The notes beneath the pieces are model-generated. The model searched no databases. It was not told where the DNA came from and saw only the letters and a list, made by a program, of their open reading frames with translations. Below are positions 12,850 through 24,286 of a stretch of DNA of 64,000 nucleotides, piece after piece; position 1 is the first letter of the stretch; each line of letters starts with the position of its first letter. The position numbers were made by a program, and so were the translations under genes. Origin of the DNA: Platerodrilus igneus (taxonomy: Eukaryota; Arthropoda; Insecta; Coleoptera; Lycidae); the NCBI GenBank assembly GCA_036346225.1, contig JARFIW010001670.1, positions 6,696,001 to 6,760,000 of the forward strand, in the 5' to 3' direction.

Positions 12850-14306
12850 AAGTTTTCCATTTTAGAACTGGTTAGACGCATACCTACATTGATTTCTATT
12901 CTAACCTGCACATTTCTCTGAAATCCCCATAGCCTACATCTTTCACTATCTGTGAGCAACATTCTAACCTAGGTCTACCTCTACCTCTCTTTTTTCCTAT
13001 ATCTGCTTCTGATATATTCCGCACCATTCCCTCATGCCGTAGTATGTGGCCTGTCATCCTATCTCACTTATTTTTACTGTTCTGCACATACTTTTTTCTT
13101 CCCCTACCTCGTTGTTCGTGACTTTGTCAGTCCTTGATATTTTCATCATTCGTCTGTAGCATCACATTTCAAAAGCGTCTACTTTTTTGCTGTATGCTTC
13201 TTCTACTGTCCAGGTTTTACAGCCGTACAGTGCTGTGCTCCACATATATGTTTTAAGCAATTTTTTCTCTGTTTCTATGTTTTTTCTCTTTGCACATAGT
13301 AGTTACACGACTTTGTGTTAATCTTTTGATTTTTATCTTTTGTGCTTTCCTCATCTTGCGTTATTTGGCTTCCGAAGTAGCAGAAATTCTTAACCTCTTG
13401 TAAGGTCTAGTTACCTATTTGTATTGTAGCTTTTCATTTATTTTCCCATCCTGTACATAGTAGTACGTTAGTTTTATTTTTGTTAATTTTCATACCTTGT
13501 TTTTCTGTTAGAGCTATTTCCATTTCATTAACGGCAACTTCTAACTCTTCCTTGCTAGATGCTAATACAGCTATATCATCTGCAACTCTAAGCATATTAA
13601 TCTTTTGTCCCTGCATAATAATTCCAAATGTCCTCATGCATTTGACAGTATTCATTGCCTGTTCGATATTCAAGGTAAACATCGATGGGGATAGGGCACA
13701 TCCCTGTCTCATCCCATTCCTAATATTTATTTCTCTACGTTCCTACCCTAATTCTATTACCGCTGTTTGCTCTTTGTATTAGCTATGTACTATCCCTAAA
13801 ACTCATTCCAATCTTTTTTGGTATTTCGAACATTTTTTTCCATTTTACATTGTCGAATGCTTTTTCCAGACTACAAACCCTATCTACACGCTTTCTCCTT
13901 TCTCCATTGTGTTCTCTATTATCACCCTTAGAACTAAGATAGCATCCCGTGTTCACTTGTTTCGCTTAAACCCAAATTGATCTTCTCCTAGTATCTTCAG
14001 TTGTTTTTCCATTCGTCTTTGTAGAATTCTAATTAATATTTTTGACACGTGTGCTGTCAAACTTATTGTTCGAAATTTTTCACATCTATTCGCGCCTCTC
14101 TTCTTTGGTATAGTGACTATGATGATACGTTTGAAATCTCTGGATATCTCGCCTGTTTCATAGCTTACAAGTTGGAAGAGACGTTTTGTTACTGCTTGTT
14201 CAGCAGCTTTTAGAGTTTCTGCTTGCACCTTGTCTGTACCCGGCCTCTTACCATTTTTCAGACCCTTTAATGCTAATTCAAACTCATCCCTTAGTATAAA
14301 ACAAAT
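12850..14306 (-). pseudogene. LINE-B reverse transcriptase remnant
   Basis: Minus-strand RT of the endonuclease/RT LINE type. From about 14300 it reads DEFELALKGLKNGKRPGTD, later GEDQFGFKRNK near 13960-13990, then after a frameshift MRQGCALSPSMFTLNIEQAM from 13712. The catalytic box reads RVADDIAVL (about 13560-13590), so the usual aromatic residue before ADD is Val. A stretch with KINKNKTNVL follows. The ORF is interrupted between about 13950 and 13712 and again after 13434. The sequence immediately upstream in the element is 5' UTR, because the endonuclease has been deleted. Confidence 0.85.
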
Positions 14307-14587
14307 TAAGGACACTGTGTATTTGGGAGGTAATGTGGTGGTTTACCGCTGCCTTCCACATCGCAGTAGCGTATCTTAAAATGCCATACCGACCCTCTCT
14401 AAGTACCGAAACAGCTGCTGCCCTTTTTTAGGGATGCCTTAGTCTGGTTTTTCCTAAAAACCTTACTACTTTGGTTGGATCTGTAGTTTGGCTTTTTAGA
14501 TCACTGGAACGCACAAGCCATTCCACATGTTCTACTGATCTAAAACTTCTTCAAGGTGCAGGTCCTTTCGGAATGGTAGATTGATGT

Positions 14588-15589
14588 AACATTAAGTTAT
14601 TATTGCGCAAGCGCTAATCAAATACAAATAACTTACTATTATCGCTTAATTTACGTACACACAATCGATTTTATTTCAACAAATCGTTCAAACCATTTAT
14701 TTTATACCACATGGATAAAACTAAGATAGATTTCCTGTCGGGATTGACCGTATTTGGATCTTATTATAATACCTTCGATTCCTTTTGGAATCTACTGGAA
14801 TATACTCGTGAGTTCCTTTTGTATACGTTCTACCGGCTCTTCAAATATACCCTTGTAGTTGTCAATAATCGCTCTTTTTCGCTTAATGGATTTAATTACT
14901 TTTACATTTAGGCGATCCGAAGCGTGCTACAGTATTGTATTTTACGAAATTAAAACCTTGAAAATTGTTCAAACTGAGTTAATGGGGTATGAGTGTAGTC
15001 AGTTCAGGTACCTGAACAATTTGGGAGATGTTTTAATCATTTCAAAATTCGAGCTTTAAATTAAGACTGACGGTTTTTTTATTTTAGGTGCAGCGATTGT
15101 ACAAAGTTTTGTTAACATTGAATATTTATGACTATCAACTAGGCTGAAATATGAACGACTTGGTTAAATAATCTACGACTAAAGAATTGATAATTTAAAA
15201 AATATATTTGAAGCACGTAGCAGAAAAGTGACTATTTGAGTTCCTAGAAACGGCAAAAAAACACCTTCACGTATTTTTGAGAATTTATTTTCAATTTGTC
15301 GCAAGTTGACTTACTGCAGATGTTTACTCGGCTTATTTTTGAAGAAAACAAAGTAGATTAGACTTTGTTGTATTTCTGAGACAAATACGCGAATTACATA
15401 AAAGAACTTCTGATAACGTAGAAGAATTTCAAGTATTAGTCATTTTCTAAGAAACTCTAAAAAATTGGCTATAATGGAATTTTAACAAGCTCTATGGTAT
15501 TGGTTTCTTAAATTGGTGATTGTTGTGGTTGTAGATGTAAAACTTTTTCTGCTTCTGTGTTGTCAGATTTGTGTTTGTTTCTGTTCGGA
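14588..15589. other. Intergenic DNA, no feature recognised
   Basis: No feature was recognised. Short ORFs at 14711-15059 show no family motif. Confidence 0.45.
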
Positions 15590-15860
15590 ACTGGACCAGT
15601 TGGTTTATGATGCACCATCCAACGACTTATTACCGAAAGAGTTCAAGCACAGCATCTACTAGCGGGATCTATGAGGTATTATTGTTTACCAATGTGCCAA
15701 TAGAGAGCACACTCATACTTTTGAAAGTGAAGCACAACATTGAAGACCAAGTCATCGACTTAACACAGTGTTGTCGTTAAAGAAGCACATCACCTTTATC
15801 ACCAGAGATTTCGAATTATTCTTGGAAGATGCATTAGAAACTGCTATATTGACGTGATAA
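15590..15860 (+). pseudogene. Penelope-like reverse transcriptase fragment
   Basis: One frame reads YEVLLFTNVPIESTLILLK (about 15670-15730). The SLFTNVP-type block is characteristic of Penelope-like RTs. After a stop at 15778-15780, another stretch reads FELFLEDALETA (about 15810-15845), resembling the NFFMEDFE-type block that lies further on in the same RT, with the catalytic region between them lost. Only remnants survive. The following bases (15850-15900) recur at 31642-31695. Confidence 0.5.
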
Positions 15861-17754
15861 GGGGTCACGAGAGGTCATTGAAACCCAAATTCTACAAATA
15901 AATCCCACCAAGACGTAAAAGAATCCGGAAAAAATAGAAATTTCCGTAAATTCATGGTTTGGCCCTATATAATTCAAGAGTATTTTTATTCATTGACTTG
16001 CCATGCAAAAACGCAAGTTCCGCGTGTACAAATAATCACCCTGTATGATATAAGCGTATTGTAAATACATAATAAATAAATAGCATAGTAAAAATCATTA
16101 ATCGTTAAGGTATCTTAAAACGCATTAAATCGAAGGCAACTCGATCATTTTAAGATAAATACAAAAACTATTCGTTTGTGCATTTTCCATGCATAAATAA
16201 ATAATTTCCGGTATTTAAAACCCCAATTATAATCTTAATTAATGTTATTAAAACACGTTTTGCCGTAAAAACAAATTATAAAAATGCACCTTCTTTGCAT
16301 CAAAAAGCAATTAAAGTTTAAATTAATTAGCCTTAGTATAGCATAAAAGCATTTTAAGTAAAACATGTTTTTGTATTTTCGAGAGGAATTGAGAAAATTA
16401 CGTCAAAATTTGTCTGAACTAATTAAAAAAGGAACGTTTATTCCTAGATGCAGCCCGAATACTAAAAGAACCCAGAAAATCTAATAGAAATTGGTAAGAA
16501 ATATTTATGATCTTTCACATTCACTGTACGCTAGAAGGAGATCGCGAACATTAACTTTGGTCTTAAATAAAGACAAGGCAGCGCGCGTCACTAATAACTG
16601 GAAGAGATTACGAGGTAACGTAACGCCGCGATTTTAGACGCTAATGAGTTTTTCTGGGAAAACCTTGCATTATAATATCAAGAATGTGACAAGGTGTGAA
16701 TTATATTGTATTATATTTGCACGAATACACACCTTGTCGCATTCTTGATATAAATATTAACGTGCACGTAGCAAAAAACACATTTCCAATTGCATCATAA
16801 TGTTCCATACTGTAGTGGTATATTCTGGAAGTAGATAATTTTGTATATATAAAGAAATGCTTATTAAATAGGTGATAGGATTCATAAATTCGATCGCGAA
16901 ATGTTATGTTGATGTATGTCGCGAGCTGGTGCTTTGCGAAGATGATATTTATGCAGTAAGCATAGTGTAATTTAATAATTGCGACGTTACAATGAATAAA
17001 GAAGTGATGTTTTAAACGTAACCAGCATAAAAATGGAAATTATTAGATTGTATACAATGAAAAGGAAAATTCTTCAATATAACGCTACTTTAAATTTTTT
17101 TTAAATAGTTGAAAGGAAGATACAAGTAAATATGAAAATTGGTAGCTTCTGTTTCTAAATGGAGATTTTATGCATCATCTGGTAAGCTGATTTGGACGTC
17201 AATTTAAAATAAGAAGATATTTAATTACGAGTTGGATAAAAAAACGCTTCGTGGATTTTTGCAAGTATTATTGTCTGTATCTGATATTTAAATTTTTTTA
17301 TTTAGTTTAAGATAGTCCTAATAAATTTTTTTGTAAAGGGTCTTTACCAAGAAAGTTTGTGTTCAGAGTTCGAACACTCCGACCTTTTAATAGATTATTA
17401 TCTGTCAAGGATTTTCTTTTGACCAAAACAAACCTTACAAGCGTGAGAATCATAACCAGGTAAACCATTCATAAGAGAAGAAATTTAATTCTGTAAATTT
17501 AAATAAGGTAAGAAACAATTTTTTATAATTAAGTAAATAGGTACTTGTTAGAAATAATTTGATGTTTGATAGAAACATGCTGTAAATGTTCTATCTGCTT
17601 TTGTATGAGGGAAACTATTTTGTCTAAATGCTTCATGATATTGCTGCGTTTGATTTCATTTTATAAATACCAACATTTCCGTTGAGCTAGCCAGGCAAAG
17701 TTAGAAAGGAAGCTAAGTGAATAATTTTAAATTTTACAATTTACTGTATCTGTG
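15861..17754. other. AT-rich intergenic DNA with one strong hairpin
   Basis: Apart from the hairpin at 16673-16752, nothing was recognised. The bases AATCACCCTGTA near 16034-16045 resemble a DNA-transposon terminus (reverse complement TACAGGGTGATT), but no partner was found upstream. Confidence 0.4.
16673..16752. repeat. Near-perfect hairpin, stem about 24 bp
   Basis: TATCAAGAATGTGACAAGG plus TGTG on the left (to 16698) pairs with CACACCTTGTCGCATTCTTG plus ATA on the right (16728-16751), with one mismatch and a loop of about 29 bases. This could be a MITE core, a young palindromic insertion or a pre-miRNA-like fold. No flanking duplication settles it. Confidence 0.85.
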
Positions 17755-17876
17755 TCACAGCACTCTTCAAGTGACGCCTCAACGTGCGTCGTCGTCACAG
17801 CACTCTTTTCGCGGCGCCTTAACGTGCGGCCATTTTTATATCACTCTTTCAACGACGCGCCAACGCGGGGCTTATA
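17755..17876. repeat. GC-rich tandem repeat, three units of about 40 bp
   Basis: CACTCTT begins at 17761, 17801 and 17842, giving spacings of 40 and 41. Each unit continues with a variant of CGACGCCTCAACGTGCG. The block is much richer in CG dinucleotides than its surroundings. A 67-codon ORF covers it but has no family motif. Confidence 0.85.
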
Positions 17877-20308
17877 TCAATATATGTATATATTGCTGTG
17901 CTATTCCCTTTATTATATGAAATATTAATTTTAAGGTTTTTACCCCGACTAGCTTACTGAATAAATCTTATTGAATCAAATAAGGCAGTTCTAGAACACA
18001 CAATATAATAATTGATAATATTTACAACATATAAAATTTTGCTTTTTGTACAAAATATCTACATATACCAGACCATGCTTTTTCTGAAAGCCAGCAAAAA
18101 TATCTTTTAGTTATATTCAGGGATCTTCGAACGTTCCAAGATACCTATTCCGTTTTATAAATTTTTAAGTGACCTTTTTGATGACTCTTACAAATATACA
18201 ATGTATGGTAAATATTAAATCAAAACAGGTTTTAATAATAAAGTGTATTAAGATTGCTAACCTGGAATGGGTTCTGTAGTTCCATCCTTGTCTATGATCT
18301 GCATCCCCTTTCTGTGTCCGCTTTGCTTATTGATGTACCGCCCCTGTTTTCACAATATATGTGGTATTTGGTTTTTTTATTCGAATTAAATTAATGATAC
18401 ACATTTTTTTGGAAAATACAGCTTTAAAAAGTTTCTTCTTGGGCGTGAATGCGTTAAAACGAAGGGGTTTATAATGAATCATGTAGTATCGTCTGTGCTT
18501 AACCCATAGCAATTCTCGAATTGAAAACGCGTATCATCTCCTATTGTGCAAATCTGTTGGGAGGCCTATTTGCTGATGTATCTAATTTGGCAAATGTTTG
18601 TTGCACAAAACTCGCGATATTTTAGGGTTTTTGCATACCCGGTATATTTTATACTAGAATTACCAACATTTAGTATTCCTTTTGAAATGTCCCGAGCTAT
18701 TCTATGATAATGTCACGATAAAGGGAGGTAACTAAACTCGTCAGTACTTGTCTATAATAATGAGTGAGCGCCTGACGATTTTGTAATCAAAGTAATCTCC
18801 AGGATTTGTCATCTTCTAAGTGTTGTGTACGGCTATTCTATAATCCACTACCGTGTCATTTGTGCCTTTTGATTTCAATCATTGTTTATTTTATATCGAG
18901 AAACCAAGATTTTTACTAACAAAGAGCAAAATCGTGTATCATACAAAATCAAATTCACGTCGAATTAAAATGCCTACCACAGCCACTGATACAAAGAGGA
19001 TAACATTTTAACACTCTACAAATTCACCCAAATGCGTGCGGGCGAAATAGTATGGGAAATCATCAAAGGCACAACTCTGCAGATGCGTATTATCCTTTGT
19101 GTCCCACGCACCGATTTAAACAGATTTCACCCCAGTGTATAATATTCGTGGCATCACTCACAAAGCTGTTACTTTGTTTACGTGTGTTAATAGGAAAACA
19201 TAGGATCAACTCATATTATGGTAACTTTTTTGCAGAATTTTTGCTTTGACATAATAAACCGAAGATAAACAAACGTTCATGAGGGATTTAGGATAGACCT
19301 TCCATTCATTTAATAAATGTTTCAGGCTATTTCCTTTTATGTGTAGCTGTTAGAAGAGCATTGTTTCTACGAAACTTTCAAAATGGCTGCTTTTATTGCA
19401 ATATGGTGTTGCCGAGTGGCTGTTTGGTTGAACATTAGCGTGCTAGATATAAACTGCAATTCTTTTCGTTCGTGATATCTTCGTATTAAATAAACCCAAG
19501 GTGCAATTATAGCAAAAGAATATTCCCATAGGTAACGTGTTTTAGTATTGATCCAGTGCTGTCTGTGCCGTTTGTTTTCGTACAATAGAAGTGAGTGTTT
19601 CTACTTATAATGTATCTGACGCGCAAAGCTTATCTCAGAATCTGCATAGCAAAGGAAATATACTCGTTTAGTTCCAGAGACGTAAGAGAAGTTTTAAAAA
19701 TTTCTCAAGCGTGCTCTTTTTCATTTCAATGAGCCTTCGAGTTCAAGAAACTTAATCTAGCACGTATGACATTTTGTTTATCACGACTGTTTAACACTGA
19801 CAGCAACTGACCAGTTTTCGTAATGGACGTATTGCGTGCCAATCCCGGAATTGACTGGAATTCAGACGTTCTTTCGCCTTTCGGGAAACTTGAATAGTGG
19901 GCGTGATAAATGTATGGAAAGCGCTTGTTAGTTGTAAACACATATCTATAGAAGTGTATTTACTTTATCAGTATTTACAACATTTGGAAAGAAAAGGTTG
20001 TAGAGGGTTTAAAATAATGCCAGGTAAGGCGAGTAACATCTCTGAAATATCTCGTGTATTTCCGACGCTGTCTGTAACTTTATTAGAGACCCTGCAATTA
20101 TAGGGAAAAGTTTGACAAGAAATATTAAAACCGAGGTTAGTGTGTACAAAATTTTAAATTGGTCGTTGAACCAGTTAAAAATTGTTTGAAGATGGGAATG
20201 GAATGAAACAAATATCGAAGCAGTGGAAAATGTATTCCGCGGAATTTACTACCAAAAGATGACCGTTTAATATGTGCTCGAGAGAACGTTGTTATTCTAA
20301 ATGAATTA
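17877..20308. other. AT-rich intergenic DNA, no feature recognised
   Basis: Several ORFs of 60-75 codons overlap on both strands, none with a recognisable motif. No RNA gene was seen. Confidence 0.45.

Positions 20309-20310
<2 letters not shown>

Positions 20311-20339
<29 letters not shown>
20311..20339. repeat. (TA)n microsatellite
   Basis: About 29 bases of uninterrupted alternating AT. Confidence 0.97.
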
Positions 20340-20341
<2 letters not shown>

Positions 20342-20517
20342 GGTATGATAATAGGGTTATTTAAGGGTATACAAGGTCATAGGGGAGGTAATTTCATGTG
20401 AACACCCTAAGAGTAAAGAAAACCAAACGTTTAAATCATAAAGGGTACATAATTCGGTCATTATATAAAAAATAAATTCCTATCACCTAGTATAAAATCG
20501 ACAACCAGCCACAATTC

Positions 20518-20770
20518 ATAAAAGGAAGCTCATTCTGCAATAACTTAAATCAAAATAAATAGCTTTGGAAGTTATTCAATACATTTCTAAACATTTAAAA
20601 ACATACTCAAACACCAAAGCGAATACAAATCACCGTGTACAGTATAAAAGGAAGCTCATTCTGTAATAGCTGAACCACATTTAGTAAAAGAAATAATTCT
20701 GGGCGCAACTCAATTCATTTTAGAAACATTTAAAGCATTCATAAACTCCTAATAAATACAAATTAGGCAT
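20518..20770. repeat. Two tandem units of about 126 bp
   Basis: ATAAAAGGAAGCTCATTCTG occurs at about 20519 and 20645, followed by diverged but parallel sequence: AATARCT, then AAACATTTAAA-type, then AATACAAATYA. This is an old direct duplication. Confidence 0.65.
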
Positions 20771-21429
20771 ATTTAAACGTGAAACAAATCTCTTTAGAAC
20801 TCGACGCCTTGCGTAAGGAATGGAAGGCAATAAAACGCATAAAACAAACCTTTGAAAATCGAGCATATTTCATAACGCAATAAGACATAAATATTGGGGC
20901 AAAACGCGCACGTGATATTAGAAATATAGAAATCGCCACATTTTTGTAAAGCCCGACATGGGTAAACAAAATATGGAACCATACGTTTTGGTATACGTGC
21001 AAAATTAAGCGGAAAATTCAATAAATTCATGTACAAAATTGTCTACGCTGTTTCAAGCATAAAATTACAACACTTGTTAACAAACCCCAATACAAAATTA
21101 TGTCTACGTGCAGAGTTAAATGCATAAAGTGGGCAAAACCCAACAAGTTAAGTGATAGGAGGGAATGAGCTTGTTCTGTATAAGGAACATACACCGATAA
21201 AATGGATTCATTACTTTAACGACGCATATCTGTACCAGTCTCGACGAATTTATTACGCGAATCTAAAATTAAGTGAACTCAAAAGTGAAAAAAATTAAAA
21301 AACGTAAAGAATTCAAATGAGAAATAGAAGTGCGTGAATTACCAGCTAGTGAATATCTGCCGTTAGTATTAAAAACGTGAGTCTAAATTTAAGTAAGGTA
21401 AACATAATCCTTACCATTTATTAATTTAG

Positions 21430-21512
21430 GGCTCTAAGCAATTACCTAAGTAATGTTCTAAGAAGCTATCTAAGTAAAGGTCTATGAAATGATCTAATTA
21501 ATTATCCAAGTG
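21430..21512. repeat. Short tandem repeat, period 24 bp
   Basis: Variants of GCTCTAAGCAATTACCTAAG plus TAAT recur three times with a partial fourth. It lies in AT-rich DNA with no recognised gene. Confidence 0.7.
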
Positions 21513-22370
21513 ATGATGTTAAATCAAATAAGCAACTAGAGAATTCACTAAAGAACGTCTATAAGTTAGTGGAGAACTGAGTATCACTGGGTTAAAAGCC
21601 AAACTAAGCGTAAAAGGCTGGAACTAGCAATCAATCTGATTCAACAAGCTTCTGCAGGGATCAACATAAAGACACAAGGTCAGTATTTAATTTTATAATT
21701 TACTGAATGTTGCATGTCTTATTTCAAATATTTATAAGCGTAAAACTCACATGTAATATAAGTAACTTTTTGTGTAAAAGGTCGTCAAAAAATTTTAGTT
21801 GATACGTAAAAATTACGTTAAACGGGGAATAGTTTTTTTGAACGTTCAACGAAGTTTTCACTATAAAACATAATTATTTTTCTGCTGGATTTAATTGCTT
21901 AAAATTCTGGTAGTGAACAAATTTAATAAGTATATTTAATATTATTTGATTTAAACGTTTTTATAGCTAATGATATTACAAGGACGTAGAGTTATAAATT
22001 GTACATTTCCTTACCCTATTATACAAAATTTGATGAATTTCGCTTGTCTTATTCAGGTATATGAGGTGTTAAAGGGGAGTGGGTAAATATTCTCTGTTAT
22101 CATATTGTCGTCACTCTGTGCGGGGTAAAACTGAGCTAGTCGAGTCATAAAATTATTGTATTGATTTTAAAATTAATTTAGATATTTTAAAGGCACCGAG
22201 AGGTGGCGATAACTGAGCGTTAAATACACCGGGTGTTCGGCGTTATCGTAGCTATATATATTGTTATATATTTCTGGACGTTATAATGTATAAATTAAGA
22301 CCAAATAATCTTTTTTGGGTTTTATTTCGTCCAAATTTGAAGTTTACAATAATGTCATTTGTAAATAACT

Positions 22371-22406
22371 GACGTTTCGGGAAATATGTTCCCTTGGACT
22401 TAGTTC
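22371..22406 (-). ncRNA. Hammerhead-ribozyme-like motif of the Penelope-like 3' region (degenerate)
   Basis: The minus strand reads CTAAGTCC, then a small hairpin GGGAA-CATA-TTCCC, then GAAACGTC. A stem flanked by a CTGANGA-like box and by CGAAAC with a following GTC is the core arrangement of hammerhead ribozymes. Penelope-like elements are known to carry hammerheads in their terminal regions. The GAAAC side is intact, but the CTGANGA side is altered, so activity is doubtful. The position next to the conserved 70-bp terminus supports the reading. Confidence 0.4.
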
Positions 22407-22772
22407 TAAAATTAGAGTAAAAAGTTTACATATTTGGAGATGATTCAAATTTACTTACATTGACTTGACCGAAAACTAATTAAAAATACTTATTTGTATG
22501 AGGTGCATCATCTGTGTAGTACAATTTGAATAAACACATTTAAGAATTAAACAATTTTCAAAATAAAAACATTAACAATATGAAAACAGCAATCATTCAA
22601 ATTAATTTTTGAAAACAGTATACCTAGTAAGTTAATTTATGTATGTACATGTGGATTATCTTCGATTTATGTGTTGTTACCTGATCTAAATATTGATAGT
22701 AAAAGTCTATGTAGTGGAATGTGTAGTGGTATAAATCTATTACAGTTAGATTAAGACGTGCTGTTTATTTGC

Positions 22773-23120
22773 TTAATTGAAAGAATATAGAAAAGCATAA
22801 TTTTTATCAAGGTTTTCTATATCGTTTTTGTAATTTATTGTGTTCGTTTGTTTCTGAATGTGGTAGCTTTCTAAGAAGAGTCTATTTTTATAGGTTTCTT
22901 CTGTCTTTAATATTATGGTATTTTCATAGTCTGCCTTGTGGTGATGTTCATTTAAATGCATGGCAAGGGCGCAAGATTTTTTATTTAATTTGTGATCGCT
23001 TCTGTGTTGAGTAATTCTGTTTCTGAGCTACTGCTTGGACTGCCCTATGTAACTTTTGCCACAACTGCATGGAATGCTGTATACTATGTTGTTCTGTAGT
23101 GATTTTGGGGTTTTGTCCTT
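22773..23120 (-). pseudogene. Penelope-like GIY-YIG endonuclease C-terminus, one in-frame stop
   Basis: On the minus strand the frame reads NNIVYSIPCSCGKSYIGQSK from about 23085, which is the GIY-YIG core with the Cys pair usual in Penelope-like endonucleases. A TAG stop at 23028-23030 follows, then the same frame goes on with LRNRITQHRSDHK, CALAMHLNEHHH, YKNRLFLESYHIQK and the end at 22773. The domain cuts target DNA for priming. The RT is absent here, so this is a 5'-truncated copy with a single nonsense mutation. Confidence 0.75.
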
Positions 23121-23242
23121 GGCATCCATAGTATCTTCACCATGACCAAGGACAAAACCCCAAAATTACTACAGAACAAATGACATTATTGTAAACTTCA
23201 AATTTGGACGAAATAAAACCCAAAAAAGATTATTTGGTCTTA

Positions 23243-23245
<3 letters not shown>

Positions 23246-23289
<44 letters not shown>
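23246..23289. repeat. (TA)n microsatellite at a Penelope-like terminus
   Basis: About 44 bases of alternating AT directly follow the plus-strand Penelope-like 3' terminus. Confidence 0.97.
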
Positions 23290-23290
<1 letters not shown>

Positions 23291-24047
23291 TCTCGAGCAC
23301 ATGAATGAATTATTAATCTAACTTTCAATTAGCATTTTTGTCAATAATGATTTAGATTTGTAAAATTTTCCAATTTTCATTACTAGTCCCGGTAGTGAAA
23401 TGCATCCACATATAATCTTTCAAAATTCCTAAATGAAACACCAACAAAAATATTTGGCGAAAACAATTATTATATCAGTGACAGCTAGCTGGGATTTTTA
23501 TAAATTTATTATAAAACAAAAAGTTCCTAAAAAATATATATGTTATTTTCTTTAGATGTCAAATCATTATTTACAAACATTCCCACTGATTTAGTTTTCT
23601 AAAAATTATAAAGGATAAATGGCCACTTATAACACCTTTCGCGAACCTACCACTTGTGAAATTCATAAAAGCCACTTAACTATGTTTAAGTGCAAGTTAT
23701 TTAAATATGAAAATAAAATATATAGTCAAATTTTCGGGATTGCTATGTTTTCTTCATTATCATCCACTATGGCTAACCTGGTTCTTCTTTATATATAAAA
23801 TATTCATTCAGAGAAAGCAATTTATATAATTATATACTTACTTAGCGTCCACAACTTCTTAAAAATAACCAAAAACTAATGTAGTAGTGGGTCGTAACAA
23901 TTAAGAAAAATCATTTACCAGCTGAAATGCATTTTAGCCGTAGTATTACAGAATTATTTCATAGCATCACCTAAATAATACGGTAACCCCAAAAAAGAAT
24001 TTGTGTAACCAAATTTATAGTCAGTTCATGCGGTTTTTATTATACTA
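23290..24047. other. AT-rich intergenic DNA, no feature recognised
   Basis: Nothing recognisable was found before the left end of the DNA transposon. Confidence 0.45.
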
Positions 24048-24113
24048 GGTTATCATAAAGTAAGGGATATATTTTAAATCATTACAACTTTTTAATAAAT
24101 TAAGTTAGTAACA
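24048..24113 (+). repeat. Left terminal inverted repeat
   Basis: The outer 32 bases match the right end exactly. The inner half matches with several substitutions. Confidence 0.92.
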
Positions 24114-24286
24114 TAAAATAAACGAAATCTAGTTGCTTAATGAATGGGATTTTACCGTATCTATGAGAAACAAAAGCGTTGTCATAACAATTGTTGACAC
24201 TAGTGTCAAAACGAAATTATTCAATTTGAAGTTTTATTTTGAAATTAAAACTCAACGTTGAGTTCAAACGACTCAACTGTAATAAC

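Larger units (their letters stand above)
11865..14576 (-). mobile_element. LINE-B copy 2, inverted, internally deleted, TSD-bracketed
   Basis: Read on the minus strand, the order is: 5' UTR (14576 to about 14306), a truncated RT ORF, two tandem 3'-UTR blocks (about 12845-12600 and 12575-12390), a linker, a second ORF end, and the tail ending in ATGATGATG. An exact 11-bp duplication, TAGATTGATGT, brackets it (11854-11864 and 14577-14587). Its first bases, CCATTCCGAAAGGACC, match the start of the copy at 43902, which fixes the true 5' end. Compared with that copy, the endonuclease and linker (about 1.5 kb) are missing at a junction near 14306. Confidence 0.9.
22285..23247. mobile_element. Penelope-like elements: two copies in inverted orientation
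   Basis: A minus-strand Penelope-like copy (about 23140 to 22285) holds the end of a GIY-YIG endonuclease ORF, a 3' UTR and a 3' terminus. A second, plus-strand copy (about 23146-23247) keeps only a few codons (KDKTPK) joined directly to the same 3' terminus. The two termini (22291-22360 and 23178-23247) are a perfect 70-bp inverted repeat. The coding pieces (23091-23122 and 23146-23177) form a 32-bp inverted repeat with one mismatch. Inverted, partly deleted tandem copies are typical of Penelope-like insertions. The plus-strand copy runs into a TA tract. Confidence 0.75.

Noticed and set aside
16034..16045. Transposon terminus AATCACCCTGTA
   Set aside because: No inverted partner nearby and no transposase.
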